This document shows positions 20,301 to 32,100 of a stretch of DNA of 64,000 nucleotides, in pieces. Positions within the stretch are counted from its first letter, which is position 1, and every line of letters begins with the position of its first letter. Below the pieces are notes generated by a model. It was not told where the DNA came from. It did no database searches and saw only the letters and a list, made by a program, of their open reading frames with translations. Location of the stretch: contig NADL03000594.1 of the NCBI GenBank assembly GCA_002205965.3, positions 2,418,001 to 2,482,000 on the forward strand. Reading direction: 5' to 3'. Source of the DNA: Kappaphycus alvarezii (lineage: Eukaryota; Rhodophyta; Florideophyceae; Gigartinales; Solieriaceae). A program made the position numbers and the translations under genes.

Positions 20301-23051
20301 CGTTCCAAGCAACCTGTTCACTCCGATATCGCATGCCTCTTTCTGAGCATAAATGGGTAACCAGAGAAGTCGTCGTCCTTTGCACTGTCCCAAGAGACCC
20401 TGCCCGTTTTCATCAAGGAATTCATTGGGAATGGTCGTTCACATTTTAAAATGCTCATTCGCAACAGTTCGAGGGCCATCGAACCGCATTCTGAAGAAGA
20501 AGCAATCACTTCCATAGACGCCTGGAGGAGATTCTAGAAGGCTCCCAAGTGATCGAGACCTTTTAGGAGACACAGACAGTACGAATGAATTGGTCGTTCA
20601 AGCAAAGCAAGAAGAGAACGCTTTAGTTGATATGCTGCGACAGGCTGAAGTTCCCCTGCAAAAGAAAGCCAAGAGTTTTGAAGAGAGGTATTGCGAATCG
20701 AGTTTATTCGAAAAGCTGGCAGAATTGATTCAAGAAGTTGAGAGGAAAGGAGGAAAAACCATTGCGAAGGAATTGTATCAGTCTATCTCTTCTCCGTTAC
20801 TTTCCGTTCAACCGTTTAATTATCGATTTCTCTCGTTGGAACAGGTCCTCAACTACAGTTTCATCCAAGAGAATGGGAACGATTTTGCCGGTAATGTTTT
20901 CATTCTTTTAAATTTGGCGTCTAATCCATCATTACCAATGATACAATTTTACACTCGAAATATCTTCGATAGATTGAGAAGTCAAGTGTCGAAAGTCCGG
21001 ACATTGGACATTTTGCGAGAGCCCAGAAGTAATTTGGGGTCACGTCATCCAGTTCACTCTCTTCTTGGAAGGTAATGTATACCATCTGTGCGACATGCAA
21101 TAATGACTGACAAGGAAAACGATAAACGTTAGCACACAATGAAGGATAGCGGTGAGCAGTCCGTTGTTTTTCTACTGCAATTCTACAGAGACAAGTCTGT
21201 GACATCTCTCAAGTCCTCCCAATTGACTTTCCACCATTTTCATGTCACCGCCCTGAACTTTTCTGAAGAGGATCGAAGGAGACTCATCACTGATGGAAGC
21301 ACGATAACGGCGTTCCTACCCACAAAATTCACGCTAATCGATGGAAAACAGTTGGTATTCCGACACAAGTCGCCATAGACATGGTCGTGCAACCACTGAG
21401 TTATATTGCAAAAAAAGGTTCATTGCGATGGACGAAGATGGGTTGAGATGGAGTTTTCATGCTTTTCTGGCGAACGACTGCGCTGACCTAGCCGAAGCAA
21501 AGCAAATGTTGTCGGTGAGGGGGGAGGCCAGGCTGCCCTTCCTTGCCATCGATTCTTAGCCCATAAAGAAGATTTTCCATACCGGATCCAGTCTATAGGA
21601 CGATCAGTGGAGCACACGAACGAGATATTTCAAATATACAAAGGTTTTATGCGTGATTCAGCATTTCATGAGTGTAAATGTCCGGTACGCACTCGACATT
21701 CCAAGGAAAAAGTCCAGACTCTGCCTCTGAAATATTCAACGCATCCGCAGAAACCCGTTCTGCATAATTTCCCATTCGTCGCCATATGTCCAAGTTTGGA
21801 CATATACAGCGTATTCAGCTTCGAACCAATGCACAACTCTCACTTGTTTATGTCAAGACTGATAGCGAAAGCCCCCATAGACAGGCTTCAATCTGAATTG
21901 CTGCAATCTTTAGCTTGATCAGTGCGACCTACGGTAAATCGCACCTTTAAAAGTTTTAGGAAGGAAGAAATAAGAGAAATTAACAAATTTCTATCCTTTG
22001 TGAGTAGAAATCCAATCGGATACAATGTCAAGGTTGACTTTCCCATTGAAAGCGGAAAAGAAGGTTACAATGGGCTATTCTGAGACAATGGCCTCTCTGG
22101 TATGTTGGAGGCGAAGGATTAAAAATTGGTTAACCAAGTTTCACCGTTATTAGGAGCAATAATTGACAGATATCCGACAGAGCCTCGATCAAAAACATTT
22201 TTGTTATGTATGTGGATATGGTTCGTTTACTTACCTCTCATAAGGCAGTGGGTCGGGAATGGGAAGAAATTCGACTGACTCATATGACCGAGTCGATAAA
22301 AAAAATTATCGACTTTAAGGAATTAGGAGTTTCAGTTCTTGGTCAATGCAAGAAATCGAACATGGAAACTCTGAAACGTACATGTTGGACCATGTCGTTG
22401 AAGATCTGATTCAAATGGGGAGCATAATTTTCAACGACGCTAGTCTGTACGAATACGCTCACATCAAATACAAGAGACTTTACAAGTTAACATCAAGATG
22501 GCGACGTTCAGCTATTTGCGAAAAGATTCGTCGTATACCTGCACGAGGGCGGCAATCTAGCCCGAATCTAGAACTCTGGCTCAGACACTGCTTGTCTTGT
22601 AGAGGGATGTTTCAAGATATCACTCCAAGACCTCCTCTCTTTGTCCACCTCTGAAGAATCGAAGTAAAGGTATGTAGATTTTCGAGAAGAAATAAAAGCG
22701 CGATCTAAAAGATTTTACACACTCTGGAGTAAAATGATCAACAGGGTGCTTCTTGAGAACTTAAAATATCAAATACTCTCCGCGATGAAGGGCATAGATA
22801 TTGAGGGGTCAGAAACAAACATCAAAACCACAATCTCACTACCCTTAGTATATTGTCTGCACTGTTCAGACCGCTTCAAGCGTAAAATTTACCCACCTTT
22901 GAAATGCCGGTACAAGACAAGCCATAAGTTATGGCTTGTCTTGTACCATCATTTTAACGATTCCTGGTTGCTGTGCTCTAAATTCATGATGGACTTAGAG
23001 CACATTATGATACTCCTGGACTGCTCGGAGGGTATCGGCATCGGCACCTAA
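20300..23051 (+). pseudogene. Decayed transposase-like gene, possibly Plavaka/KDZ-related
   Basis: Successive broken frames on the plus strand share one protein logic. Near 20.38-20.46 kb is a C-P-F-S-S-R-N-S-L-G stretch ending in H-I-L-K-C, like a C2H2 finger. From 20590 comes a helical region. At 21.15-21.35 kb, V-V-F-L-L-Q-F-Y-R-D-K-S-V-T-S precedes H-F-H-V-T-A-L-N-F and E-D-R-R-R-L, resembling the D-K-T ... Y-P-V-Y-L-T-x-G-N-I ... R motif of Plavaka-type DNA transposases. At 21.78-21.87 kb is P-S-L-D-I-Y-S-V-F-S-F-E-P-M-H-N, and at 22.37-22.5 kb M-L-D-H-V-V-E-D-L with Y-K-R-L-Y-K-L-T-S-R. At least five stops or frame changes interrupt it, so it is dead. The family name is tentative; terminal repeats were not found. 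Confidence 0.4.
22909..22947. repeat. Perfect 19-bp hairpin with 1-nt loop
   Basis: GGTACAAGACAAGCCATAA (22909-22927) and its exact reverse complement (22929-22947) are separated by a single G. It lies near the end of the decayed transposase-like gene. Confidence 0.85.
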
Positions 23052-24573
23052 ATTTAAGAAAACTGAAAGACTGCCAGCACGATGAAGAAGGCCTTGGATT
23101 GATACAAACAGAAAGTAACTGACTGTGTTGTGTGTGGTTGTGTGTTTTTTGGTCTGATTGTGTGAGTAGTTGTCTTCAACAGAGCATGGAAATTTAGATA
23201 CTTCAACTTGGAGTATCTAAATCCATGACATCTGAAGTGTTGAAATTGCCACGCTTAAGTCAAGTACTATTCTATGAGACACTACTACATACATTTAGGA
23301 CAGTCTAAGTCTATCTTCTAGACTTGAATCGACCGGATACTATCTACTTGCTCTTACGACGGTATAAAACACCCACAAAGTTCGAAGTAACAGTCGCATT
23401 AAGCCATGAAGAACGAAGAAAGGTAAAAGCAAGTGAACATAACAACCTTAGAACCCAATAAACCTATTTCATTAAGCTAAATGAGTATCAAACAGCTTTT
23501 AGAAGCTGATAAATGTAATCAAAGCACTGCGTACAAGCTGTAACATTCATAATACTTATGATAATTTTCTCCTACGGCGAAGAAAGCCTACTGAATCATG
23601 CCGCATACTGCATGATGGAGTACATGGACAGGAATCACCACAATCCGCTGAATCTCGAACACCGGAAAGGCAGATATGATCCACACTGAATATCTCCATG
23701 GCTTTCTTCTTGATTTTATTCTCCTTACACCAGAAAGCACTACATCAGGACCTAAACCTAATACTCCGCCGGACTGTAATTTGGATGCCGTCCGCTGGTG
23801 GCTGGCCATCAGCGATGGAATTGAGCGTAAAGGTACAGGTTAACCTTTCAAGGTACTGAAGGGACACATATGCCATATCCATACCCAGGTTCAAACTGGG
23901 TTTAAAATACCGGAAGGTTAAAATGTAGGCGCGACTTGGGTATGTAGCCAGTGGGACCCTCTACTTGAACATGTAACCGGTGTAGAAAATCATAATTGAT
24001 TCAGAAATTGAGGCTGGGCCCAATTACTGAACAGTATGATACCGCAAAGCATGAAACCGACTTGGATCCATAACTAGTAAGAAAATGTGAGGATTTAACC
24101 CTACGCCGTACACTTCTCTGAATTACTAAATTACAATTGTTAAATGGTGATTACTTTCGAGGTGTCGTGATCTGCGCCACAGTGGGTAAAACGTGTTAAT
24201 ACTCAAAGAGGGTTGAAATAAATGTAAACCAAGTTTTCTACTAACTGGTATTGCCAAAAAGATTATCTTCCACGGTCACGCAAGATTTTCTAAATCCTTT
24301 TTAAAATATATTCTCTTCGCGGGGGTTTGCAGGCAACACAATTTTGGTCGACTCACCAGTCACATGACCCCAGAGCAATGTCATGATTATAAATCAAGAA
24401 TCCACGTGATTATATCCTTTTAAACCTTTGTCAGAAAAGCTGCGCCGTTTTCAGTCGTACCCGCCACCCCCCTCACCGGTAAGCCCTATCAAAGTCAAAC
24501 ACACTCCAACAAGCAAATTTTTCACGAACTAACCGCAATCCCTCTGCCCACAGTTCTCTTTCTCAGTTACATT
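23052..24573. other. Unassigned sequence with LTR- and promoter-like pieces
   Basis: At 23185-23227 an imperfect hairpin pairs CATGGAAATTTAGATACTT with GAGTATCTAAATCCATG. At about 23360 GGTATAAAACACCC looks like a TATA box. The right end (24390-24573) resembles a gene promoter and leader: TGATTATATCC, then a possible 75-nt leader intron at 24479-24553 (GTAAGCCC ... CCCACAG) before an ATG at 24574. Nothing in the middle could be named. Confidence 0.3.
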
Positions 24574-26230
24574 ATGCCGCCACGCAGATCCTGCAAGCAC
24601 AAGTGAGACTCTGCCAGCTCGGCAAGTGGTGCGAACCCACCTGATCCTGCGCCACACTAAGATACGGGCGTCCGCGATGAGGAGGAATCCGCCGGGTCCG
24701 CAAACACGAGAGCGCGCGATGGGCCTTAAGAGTCGTCTGCGGAGGTGGTGGAGGGGGTGATTGGGCAGTCAGCTGCTATCGAGGCAGCACATCTGGAAGA
24801 AGAAGCGAGTTCCGGCATACATGCGGGATGTGACGGAATAAGACGAGGTCGACAAGTAGTTGCAGGGAAGGATTGGAGAGCTGTAATCCTGGATGGTAAG
24901 GGTAGGGTATTCGGTCTACAGCGGTGGTGGTAGTGGCTTGGCATCGATGGAACCCAAGAAGGTTGATGGACGTGCGCTGCGGTTGCAGAAGGTACTTATG
25001 ACGTTGAAGTACCACCGCACAGGGATTATTTCAGGAACCCGAGGATTCTTCCTTCAGCATGTTGAAGGGAAGAAGAAGAATTTTATGCGTGTGCCGATTC
25101 CGTCGGTTGAGATTGGGAGGTATTCGGGGACTTTGATGACATATGAGTGGATTAACATTGTTGCACGGTGCAAGATGTTAATGAAGAACTCCCCGCAGAA
25201 TGAATATGTTTGGAATGTCTCGTCCGGTGGTCGCGCGGTTCTGGGTTCAATAGCTCTACAAATTTTGGCGCTTTGTTCCGCAATTATGGATTCGGCAGAT
25301 ACGGCCACGGACACTTCAGTTGTGGATTTGATGACTTCTTGGAAAGCAAGGATGAGGTTAGCCAATGGGTTCAATTCTGGTACTCCTTTGAAGCATTTAA
25401 GCTAGATTTTTGAATCCGATAATGGGTTGTGGTCTCACATTGAGTCGTTAGTTAACATGACTGGAGGGGAGACTGTCGACAATGTGTTCAACGGCGCTCG
25501 TGAGGGAAAATATGGCCTGGTACAAGGAAAAGAAAGAGCTCCTCGCCGTGTATTGAAGGCAAACCATCTTGTTATTTCTGCTGATATTCACAAGGCAGTT
25601 ACAAGTGATTCCGTGGCTTCAACTCTCACTGTTACTGGATTTATTGCTGTAGTTTGTCACTTTCTTATGCATCTGAGGCTCATGTCCGAGCGACTGGGAT
25701 CAAGAGACAGTTGCGGCGTTCAATCATTTGTACAAGCAGTTTCGTATCTTTTTACGGGTGACGACGACTGAAGTCGCCATTCGGAAGAAGAGAGCAGCCG
25801 ATAGGAACATTGAGAAGGTCTTCGAAGAAGGGTTTAAATTGTGGCTAGGAAAGAGATAAATTGCTCGTTTGGATAATGACGGTAATGGTGGAACTCAGGG
25901 AGCAGATGGTTTTTTTTCGGTGGGAAGCATCGTGGATGGGGTATCAGCGGGAACCGGTGCGGTTGATGGACTTGAAGGCAAGGGTTTACGTGAGGATGAT
26001 GTGGGACGACCGGGGACCCATGAAAGGAATGTTTTTGTTGGTGGTGATGGAGATGTACCGTTCATTAGCCTCAGAGCTCATCACAGAACTGACGTGACCA
26101 GAGAGAAAATTCTCTTCATGTTTCCAAGCAAATTGCACATAATGTGCGGTAAGCACTGGAAATGATGAAATTTGACCCGGTCGCATGAGTTCGGAGGCAA
26201 ACACAATACTACATCCCGAAGTAAGTGTTC
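24574..26230 (+). pseudogene. Decayed gene of unknown family beginning M-P-P-R-R-S
   Basis: After a promoter-like stretch and a possible leader intron, the plus strand reads M-P-P-R-R-S-C-K-H-K and then many fragments of coding-like sequence. Long open runs are at 24893-25405 and 25427-25771, separated by only a short gap. Later comes a glycine- and aspartate-rich part (G-S-I-V-D-G-V-S-A-G-T-G-A-V-D-G) near 25.92 kb. Several stops and frame changes interrupt it, so it is not expressed as one protein. I do not recognise the family. It lies directly upstream of the gypsy element. Confidence 0.35.
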
Positions 26231-26348
26231 TTCTCCATGGTCTTGCGGCAAGTGATTTAACTGCGAAAAATCAGAAGGAAATTGATGATAATTGACTTGT
26301 TCGCGTGGCATCGGAGCAAAATATTGTGCAGTCACCATTACACCTTCA

Positions 26349-26739
26349 TTACAGTTCTGAACACAGCGTTTGACCCCATTGGTACACTTGGAAGAGTTAC
26401 GGGCGAGTTGCACACTGAGATATTATAGCATTGCTTTACCAATCAAAAGTCGCCTTGCTATCCCATGCCACCTGGACCAATGTACTTCTTACATCTTGTC
26501 AGAGTATGTCACTAGTGCCGACTACAATTCTGAAAGCGCTACTTACGATACCGTCAGGGCTGTTTTACGGGAACACCTTTGAATTCGCTACTGTTAGACT
26601 GCATTTTCCTTTAGTTTGTAGCTATCTTCAGTTCTATATAAACCCTGGTTTGGAGCGGCCGGCTTAATCCAGCCAGCCTCAACCAAAGTTTCAACCACAG
26701 TTCTACCTTGATCTGCTCGTGTGCGCTTAACACCCCACA
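26349..26739 (+). repeat. 5' LTR of the gypsy element (partial copy)
   Basis: Matches the 3' LTR base for base, with three differences, up to the closing CCCCACA. It includes TATAAACC near 26637 as a likely core promoter (the other copy has GTATAAACC). The primer-binding site follows after three bases. Confidence 0.85.
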
Positions 26740-26742
26740 TCG

Positions 26743-26757
26743 TGGTAGCATCGCAAG
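26743..26757 (+). other. Primer-binding site of the gypsy element
   Basis: TGGTAGCATCGCAAG begins with TGG, complementary to the CCA end of a tRNA, and TGGTAGCA resembles the 3' end complement of initiator tRNA-Met (TGGTAGC in yeast and animals). The exact tRNA is not determined. Confidence 0.5.
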
Positions 26758-26890
26758 TAAGTTGTGCTTTATCGTGCGTTTTTCCAATCCGCCAGCTGGG
26801 AAAATCTCTACTAGATTTATCTCAGCTGCCCGATTTCAAACAGAGACTAACCCTGTGTTTTTCACTCTGACCCTTACGTGGTAACCCACA

Positions 26891-27589
26891 GTGTCGTACA
26901 ACAGCAAGTCAAAGGGCCGCCCTCCGTCGCCGTCAGAGTACGACTCAGAAGACCTCGCCGACTTTCGTTCCCCGCCCACCTCGCCATTAGTACCGATTGG
27001 CGAGGAAGAAGGCCCCAAGACTCCGCCTCGTCCGTCGATTCCGAGAACCCCGATCGCCTTACTCAGCCCCGAGGTGCCCAAGACTCCGACGCCGACTTGC
27101 CAAGATCTTGTGTTACCCCGAGCACTTGCAGGGGCGCCTGCCTTTGTTACGGTCGAAGAGCCTCGCACCCCTTTTCGATCGTTTGCCCTACCCCCATCGA
27201 CCGGCCTTCGATCCTTACCCCCGGTCCCGAGGAAGCCGTCGCGTCCGACCGTCTCGAACCCGTCAAGGCCACCGACAAGTTCAAGGGCTCCTCCGAAAAG
27301 GCTTCAAGTACTGCCGGACGCCGCCTCTGTGTCGATCCAAAGGGTGGTAAACCATCGAATCCGCAAGGCTAGGCCCTCGAAGAGGCCGCAGATGAACAAG
27401 AATCCGAAGTCCTCTCTGTTCCATTGTCTTCATTGTCAAGTGACCTGCTCCGGTCGCGTTCAGTACTTCGAGCACCTCCGTTCCCGTCGTCACATCCGCC
27501 GTACAAGCAAGAAGGAGTACAAGTGCAAGGACTGCAATATTGAGTTGTTCAGTGAACAAGACCTTGTCCGCCTTCAGAACGGGGCTTAG
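26891..27589 (+). CDS. Extra ORF of the gypsy element: proline-rich protein with U1-type zinc finger
   Basis: A frame of about 230 codons between the primer site and gag. The first 150 residues are rich in proline and serine with T-P-P-R-P and P-K-T-P repeats and look disordered. The end carries F-H-C-L-H-C ... H-L-R-S-R-R-H, a C-x2-C-x12-H-x5-H finger of the U1/matrin or double-stranded-RNA-binding type, followed by another C-K-D-C knuckle. No ATG lies at the start of the open frame, so the true start is uncertain. Extra ORFs ahead of gag are known in Tat/Ogre plant elements; here its function and its membership of the element are inferred from position. Confidence 0.5.
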   Translation: MSYNSKSKGRPPSPSEYDSEDLADFRSPPTSPLVPIGEEEGPKTPPRPSIPRTPIALLSPEVPKTPTPTCQDLVLPRALAGAPAFVTVEEPRTPFRSFALPPSTGLRSLPPVPRKPSRPTVSNPSRPPTSSRAPPKRLQVLPDAASVSIQRVVNHRIRKARPSKRPQMNKNPKSSLFHCLHCQVTCSGRVQYFEHLRSRRHIRRTSKKEYKCKDCNIELFSEQDLVRLQNGA

Positions 27590-28247
27590 CATCGACTTAC
27601 AGTCAGAGGTCACAATTACTATCTTTATTTTCCATTGAAATTGCTTTTTTGAGTAAGAAAAAGGAAAATAGAGCAATAAGTTCATTTCTCAATCGACTTC
27701 GTGTGTTTGTTGTGTTCTCCCTTCCGCTGTGATTGCAAGCTTTCCTCTGCTGCCCCCAGGTCCTTGTAGTAGGACTTGCAATTGTAAGTCCGTATCGCCA
27801 TCAGGACCTAGACAGGACAACCACCGCAAAGCAAGAATCGGAAGAAGGGCTACTATAACGCACCCGACGTGACTGACGTCAACCCTTACGTCAGAGAAGG
27901 AACTTTTTGTAAGTGCTCCTGGCGGATTTGAACCCGCCACGACTTCATCAGGAGCTGCTTACACTTAACCACTAGGTCACCAAGACCGGAACTTGAAGGT
28001 GCAAGGAGAGCCAATCAGGTTATAAATTACAATTTTTTCAAAAATCATTGTTGGCATTTTGAAAAACCAGCTTGCTGGAGGCTTCGCATCGTGGGTAGTT
28101 AGCCCAAGAACCATCTAGGAGACTCACTGTTACTCCAGGTGTTACCGAAATCGTGTACACGTACCACCACGAGTACACGTGTAAGGTCGGAAACTTCTCT
28201 CAGATACCAGGCCAAATACTGTTACTGTCTTTGCGAACCTAATCGCT
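27590..28247. other. Long leader between zinc-finger ORF and gag
   Basis: No protein recognised. It contains a minus-strand tRNA-like sequence at about 27914-27984, a near-palindrome around TTGCAATTGTAAG at 27778, and GTACACGT/ACGTGTAC inverted units near 28153-28182 just before gag. Confidence 0.4.
27914..27984 (-). repeat. tRNA-like sequence (SINE head or tRNA remnant)
   Basis: On the minus strand TAGTGGTTAAG fits a Pol III A box and GGTTCAAATCC a B box, 39 nt apart, as in a tRNA gene or tRNA-derived SINE. The T-arm does not close with the normal 5-bp stem and 7-nt loop, and I could not find a matching acceptor stem. I therefore do not call a working tRNA. Confidence 0.5.
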
Positions 28248-29189
28248 ATGGATCAGCCGCAAGTCACCCTAGAGTCCCTTACGCAAATTGTACTTCAGTT
28301 GCAGCAGAGTCTCGAGCATGCCAATAACCAGATTGCGGCACACAGATCAGAGCTTTCTATTGCAGCGCAAAAGGTATCCTCCTTAGAATCTGAACTCGTA
28401 AACGCCCGAAACCAGGCCAGTTCGTCAAGTAATGTCCCAGTGGATAGTGATACTGGCCCAAAGAAAAAAAAACCAACTACATTCACTGGGAAAGGATCAA
28501 TTGGCAGCTGGTGTGTTCAGATGGACAACTACCTCGGAGGAAATGATGGCAATGGACCCCTACACATAGAACTCAGCTACATGGCTGGCAATGCCCATGA
28601 ATGGTGGATGGTACACTCCAAGACAGCAGAAGGGAAAGGAATAAATTCCTGGCAGACCTTGAAGAATGCTTTGATCCAGCGTTTTGAAACACTGAACAAG
28701 GAGAAGATCGCTCGAGACAAACTCGCCCGTTGGAAACAAGTCAAAGACGTTCCTACCTTCAACGAGGACTTCAACAAAATTATACTCGACATCCCCGATA
28801 TTGGAGTTAAAGACCAGATAGATCGTTACTCTCGCGGTTTAAAGCCCTATATCTGGAAGGCGTTGTGCACCAAAGAATACGTCAACCTCTCCGACCTAAT
28901 GAGGGATGCTGAGCGAGTGGAGTCGGCCTATCGGCGTTCTGGACCCGGTACCCTACCAAAGTCTTCTGGAGGAAAGAATGGAAATGGAAGCTCTTTTGCT
29001 GGAACCGACAGTCCAGTACCAATGGAAATTGGGAACGTAGAAGTAATACCGGGGATGAAAAGAAACACTCCCAACTTACAGAAGCTTGACAAAGAAGAAC
29101 GTGAAAGATGTATGCGCGAAGGTCTCTGTCTCAGGTGCAGACAGAAAGGACACATGGCCAAGAACTGCCCAAAAGCCCGGGGGAACTGA
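28248..29189 (+). CDS. gag: gag of the gypsy element
   Basis: Structural protein of the retroelement: 313 residues, one open frame. A coiled-coil-like N-terminus (about 10-60) precedes the retrotransposon gag domain (about 80-215, with the A-G-N-A-H-E-W-W and W-x-x-L-K-N-A-L-I-x-R-F motifs). A CCHC knuckle, C-L-R-C-R-Q-K-G-H-M-A-K-N-C, lies near the C-terminus. The pol region follows on the same strand. Confidence 0.85.
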   Translation: MDQPQVTLESLTQIVLQLQQSLEHANNQIAAHRSELSIAAQKVSSLESELVNARNQASSSSNVPVDSDTGPKKKKPTTFTGKGSIGSWCVQMDNYLGGNDGNGPLHIELSYMAGNAHEWWMVHSKTAEGKGINSWQTLKNALIQRFETLNKEKIARDKLARWKQVKDVPTFNEDFNKIILDIPDIGVKDQIDRYSRGLKPYIWKALCTKEYVNLSDLMRDAERVESAYRRSGPGTLPKSSGGKNGNGSSFAGTDSPVPMEIGNVEVIPGMKRNTPNLQKLDKEERERCMREGLCLRCRQKGHMAKNCPKARGN

Positions 29190-32100
29190 TTTAAGGTCCT
29201 CAGTCAGTTCTGGTCATCGAAGAATCATTAAAAACCCTTATGTTAGACAAAGAAAGTCGATATTTATCATTGAATCAAACGAAGAGGTCCATCGTGTCCA
29301 CCATCAGATCGAATGCAACGTTCATTGAAACATTCTCCCCTGCATTCGAGAGAAATCACAAGGGTCTTCTCATTGTCAAGGGTACAATTGCTGGTGGGCA
29401 AGCAAAAATCCTCATAGACCGTGGTGAGATCAACTTCTTGAGTGAATCATTTTGCAAGAAACATCAAATAGTGACCAGAGACTCCAGAGAGCTTGCTGAA
29501 ATGGCCAACGGTGTGGACCAGATACTTCGAGAATTGGTAAATGCTGTCAGTGTACATATTAACGCCTATACTGAACCTCTGTACTTTGCCGTAAGCCCAT
29601 TGAAGCGTTATGATGCAATTCTTGAGAAAGAATGGTGCGCCTCGCGTCGGGCAAAAATCAATTGCCTTAATAATGAGGTGAAAATCGAACATAAGGGAAA
29701 TTCATTCATATTTATTGCTGATGATGCCGTAGTGAGTCCTTTTGTATCTTTCAATACCATAGTTAGTGATTTCGATGAGAAAAAAAGTTATTTGCAGTTT
29801 TACTTAGACCTTTACATTCTAGTGAACCAAGAGCACCCGTATACCCTCGAGACATACAGAAGGTTTTGGAAACATTTGCTGATGTGTTTCCAGAGAAGCT
29901 CCCAAGAGGTTTGCCACCGAGAAGGAAACAAGACTTTGAAATAGAATTAAAGGAAGGAGCAGAACCACAGAAGAAAGGTCTCTATAGACTTTCTGGCAAA
30001 GAGATGTCAGAACTCCGAAAACAGTTGGACGAGCTACTGGAAGCTGAGTTTATAAGACCAAGTAAGAGCCCCTGGGGGGCTCCTATTCTATTCGTGAGCA
30101 AGAAGGATGATAGTCTACGGATGTGTGTGATTACAGAGCCTTAAACCGGCTTACTGTAAAAAACAGCTATCCCTTACCACGAATTGACGACATTTTCGAC
30201 CAGCTTAAAGGAGCAAAGTTCTTCAGCAAAATTGATCTTAGATCTTGTTATCACCAGATTAGACTACACGAAGATTCGATTCCATTTACCGCCTTCAGAA
30301 CACGATACGGGCACTTTGAATTTCTTGTTCTGCCGTTTGGACTCACTAATGCCACGGCAACTTTTATGAACCTAATGAATGACATTTTCAAGGATCAGCT
30401 CGACTTTTTGTGATCTTCTATCTGGATGATATTCTCATCTACAGTAAGACATGGAAGGATCACTTGGATCATATTCGAACTGTACTCGAAATCCTCAGAA
30501 ATAAAAGTTGTTTGGAAAATTATCTAAATGTGTTTTTGGAGTTACAGAAGTGGAGTACCTAGGACACATCATTTCTCAAAGTGGTATTTCTGTTGATCCA
30601 AATAAGATAAGTGCAGTCATGGAATGGCCGATACCAAAGAATAAGCAACAAGTACAGTCTTTCTTGGTTTTGTCAATTATTACCGGAGATTCATAAAAGG
30701 CTGTTCAATTCTTGCAAAACCTCTGACAGAATTGACGAAAAACGTGAATTTCCAGTGGAGCCGCACTCAAGATGATGCCTTCAAAGTACTCAAGCAAAAC
30801 TTTGTAGCGCACCGGTTCTCAGAAATTTCGACGCCACACTGCCTATCTACGTAACCACAGATGCATCACAGTATGCAATTGGTGCAGTGCTGGAACAGGA
30901 AGAATTAGGTTCTAAAAGGCCGGTCGCTTTTGCGTCCAGGACTCTTAATGATGCGAACAAAACTATGCGGCCCATGAAAGGGAACTTTTGGCCATTGTAG
31001 ATTCCCAAGTGGTGGAGATCTACCTTTATGGTAATTCATTCACCATTCACTCGGACCACTATCGCCTAAGATACCTAGAAACCCAAGAAAACTTGTCCCC
31101 GAGACAAGTGAGATGGCTGGAAAGATTAATTAATTTCGACTTCAAGATAATCCCCATCTCAGGAAAATCAAATGTAGTGGCGGACGCACTATCGAGGCAA
31201 CCACAAGATGTGCCGTCACCTGATCATCGAAACAATTCATTACTCCAAGAAGTTATTTCCAAGACATCCTCAGAATCCAATAACATTTCGACCATATCAT
31301 TCACGAACACTGAGTTAGTGGGGTTGGCAGAAGAATATGGTAGGGATGAGAACCTCAGAACCCATTATCAAGATCCTAAAGCTCCCTTTGAGCGTCGAGG
31401 GGTGCTTCTACTTAGGAACAAGAAGATCTGTGTACCAGAAGGAAATTTCAGAGTCAAGCTCCTGCATGACTATCATTCCACGCCTAACACGGGACACCTA
31501 GGAATAAGCAAAACTATCAACAGAATATCACCAAAGTTTTATTGGAAAAATTTAAGATCGGATGTAATCCGATACGTACGTTCCTGCCAATGCCAGAGAA
31601 CCAAAGCAACCAATCAGAAGCCCGCAGGTCTTTTACAACCACTAGAACCACCGAAAACCAAATGGACCCACATAACCATGGATTTCATCACACCTCTCCC
31701 AAAGTCGAGAAGTGGAAACAACGGCGTGTTAACAGTCGTTGACAGACTTTCTAAGATGATCAGAATAATACCAACGAAACCAAACACAGATGCTCCTGAA
31801 ACAGCACTGCTGTTCAAGAATCACGTATACCGAAATCATGGATTACCAGAGAATATCATATGTGACCGAGATCCCATCTTCATGAGCAAGTTTTGGGCAA
31901 AACTTTTTGCTCTACTAGGAACAAAGATATCCCCCTCCTCTGCATACCACCCACAAACTGATGGACAATCGGAGATAATGAACAGGAAAATAGAGGAAAT
32001 GATCCGTGCTTTCGATAGCTTCGACGAATGAGATTGGGATAATTACCTGGTAGACTTTGAAGTTTACAACTCCTCTGTGAATGCAGCCACAACTTTCTCA

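Noticed and set aside
27914-27984. Working tRNA gene
   Set aside because: A and B boxes fit, but T-arm and acceptor stem do not fold properly.
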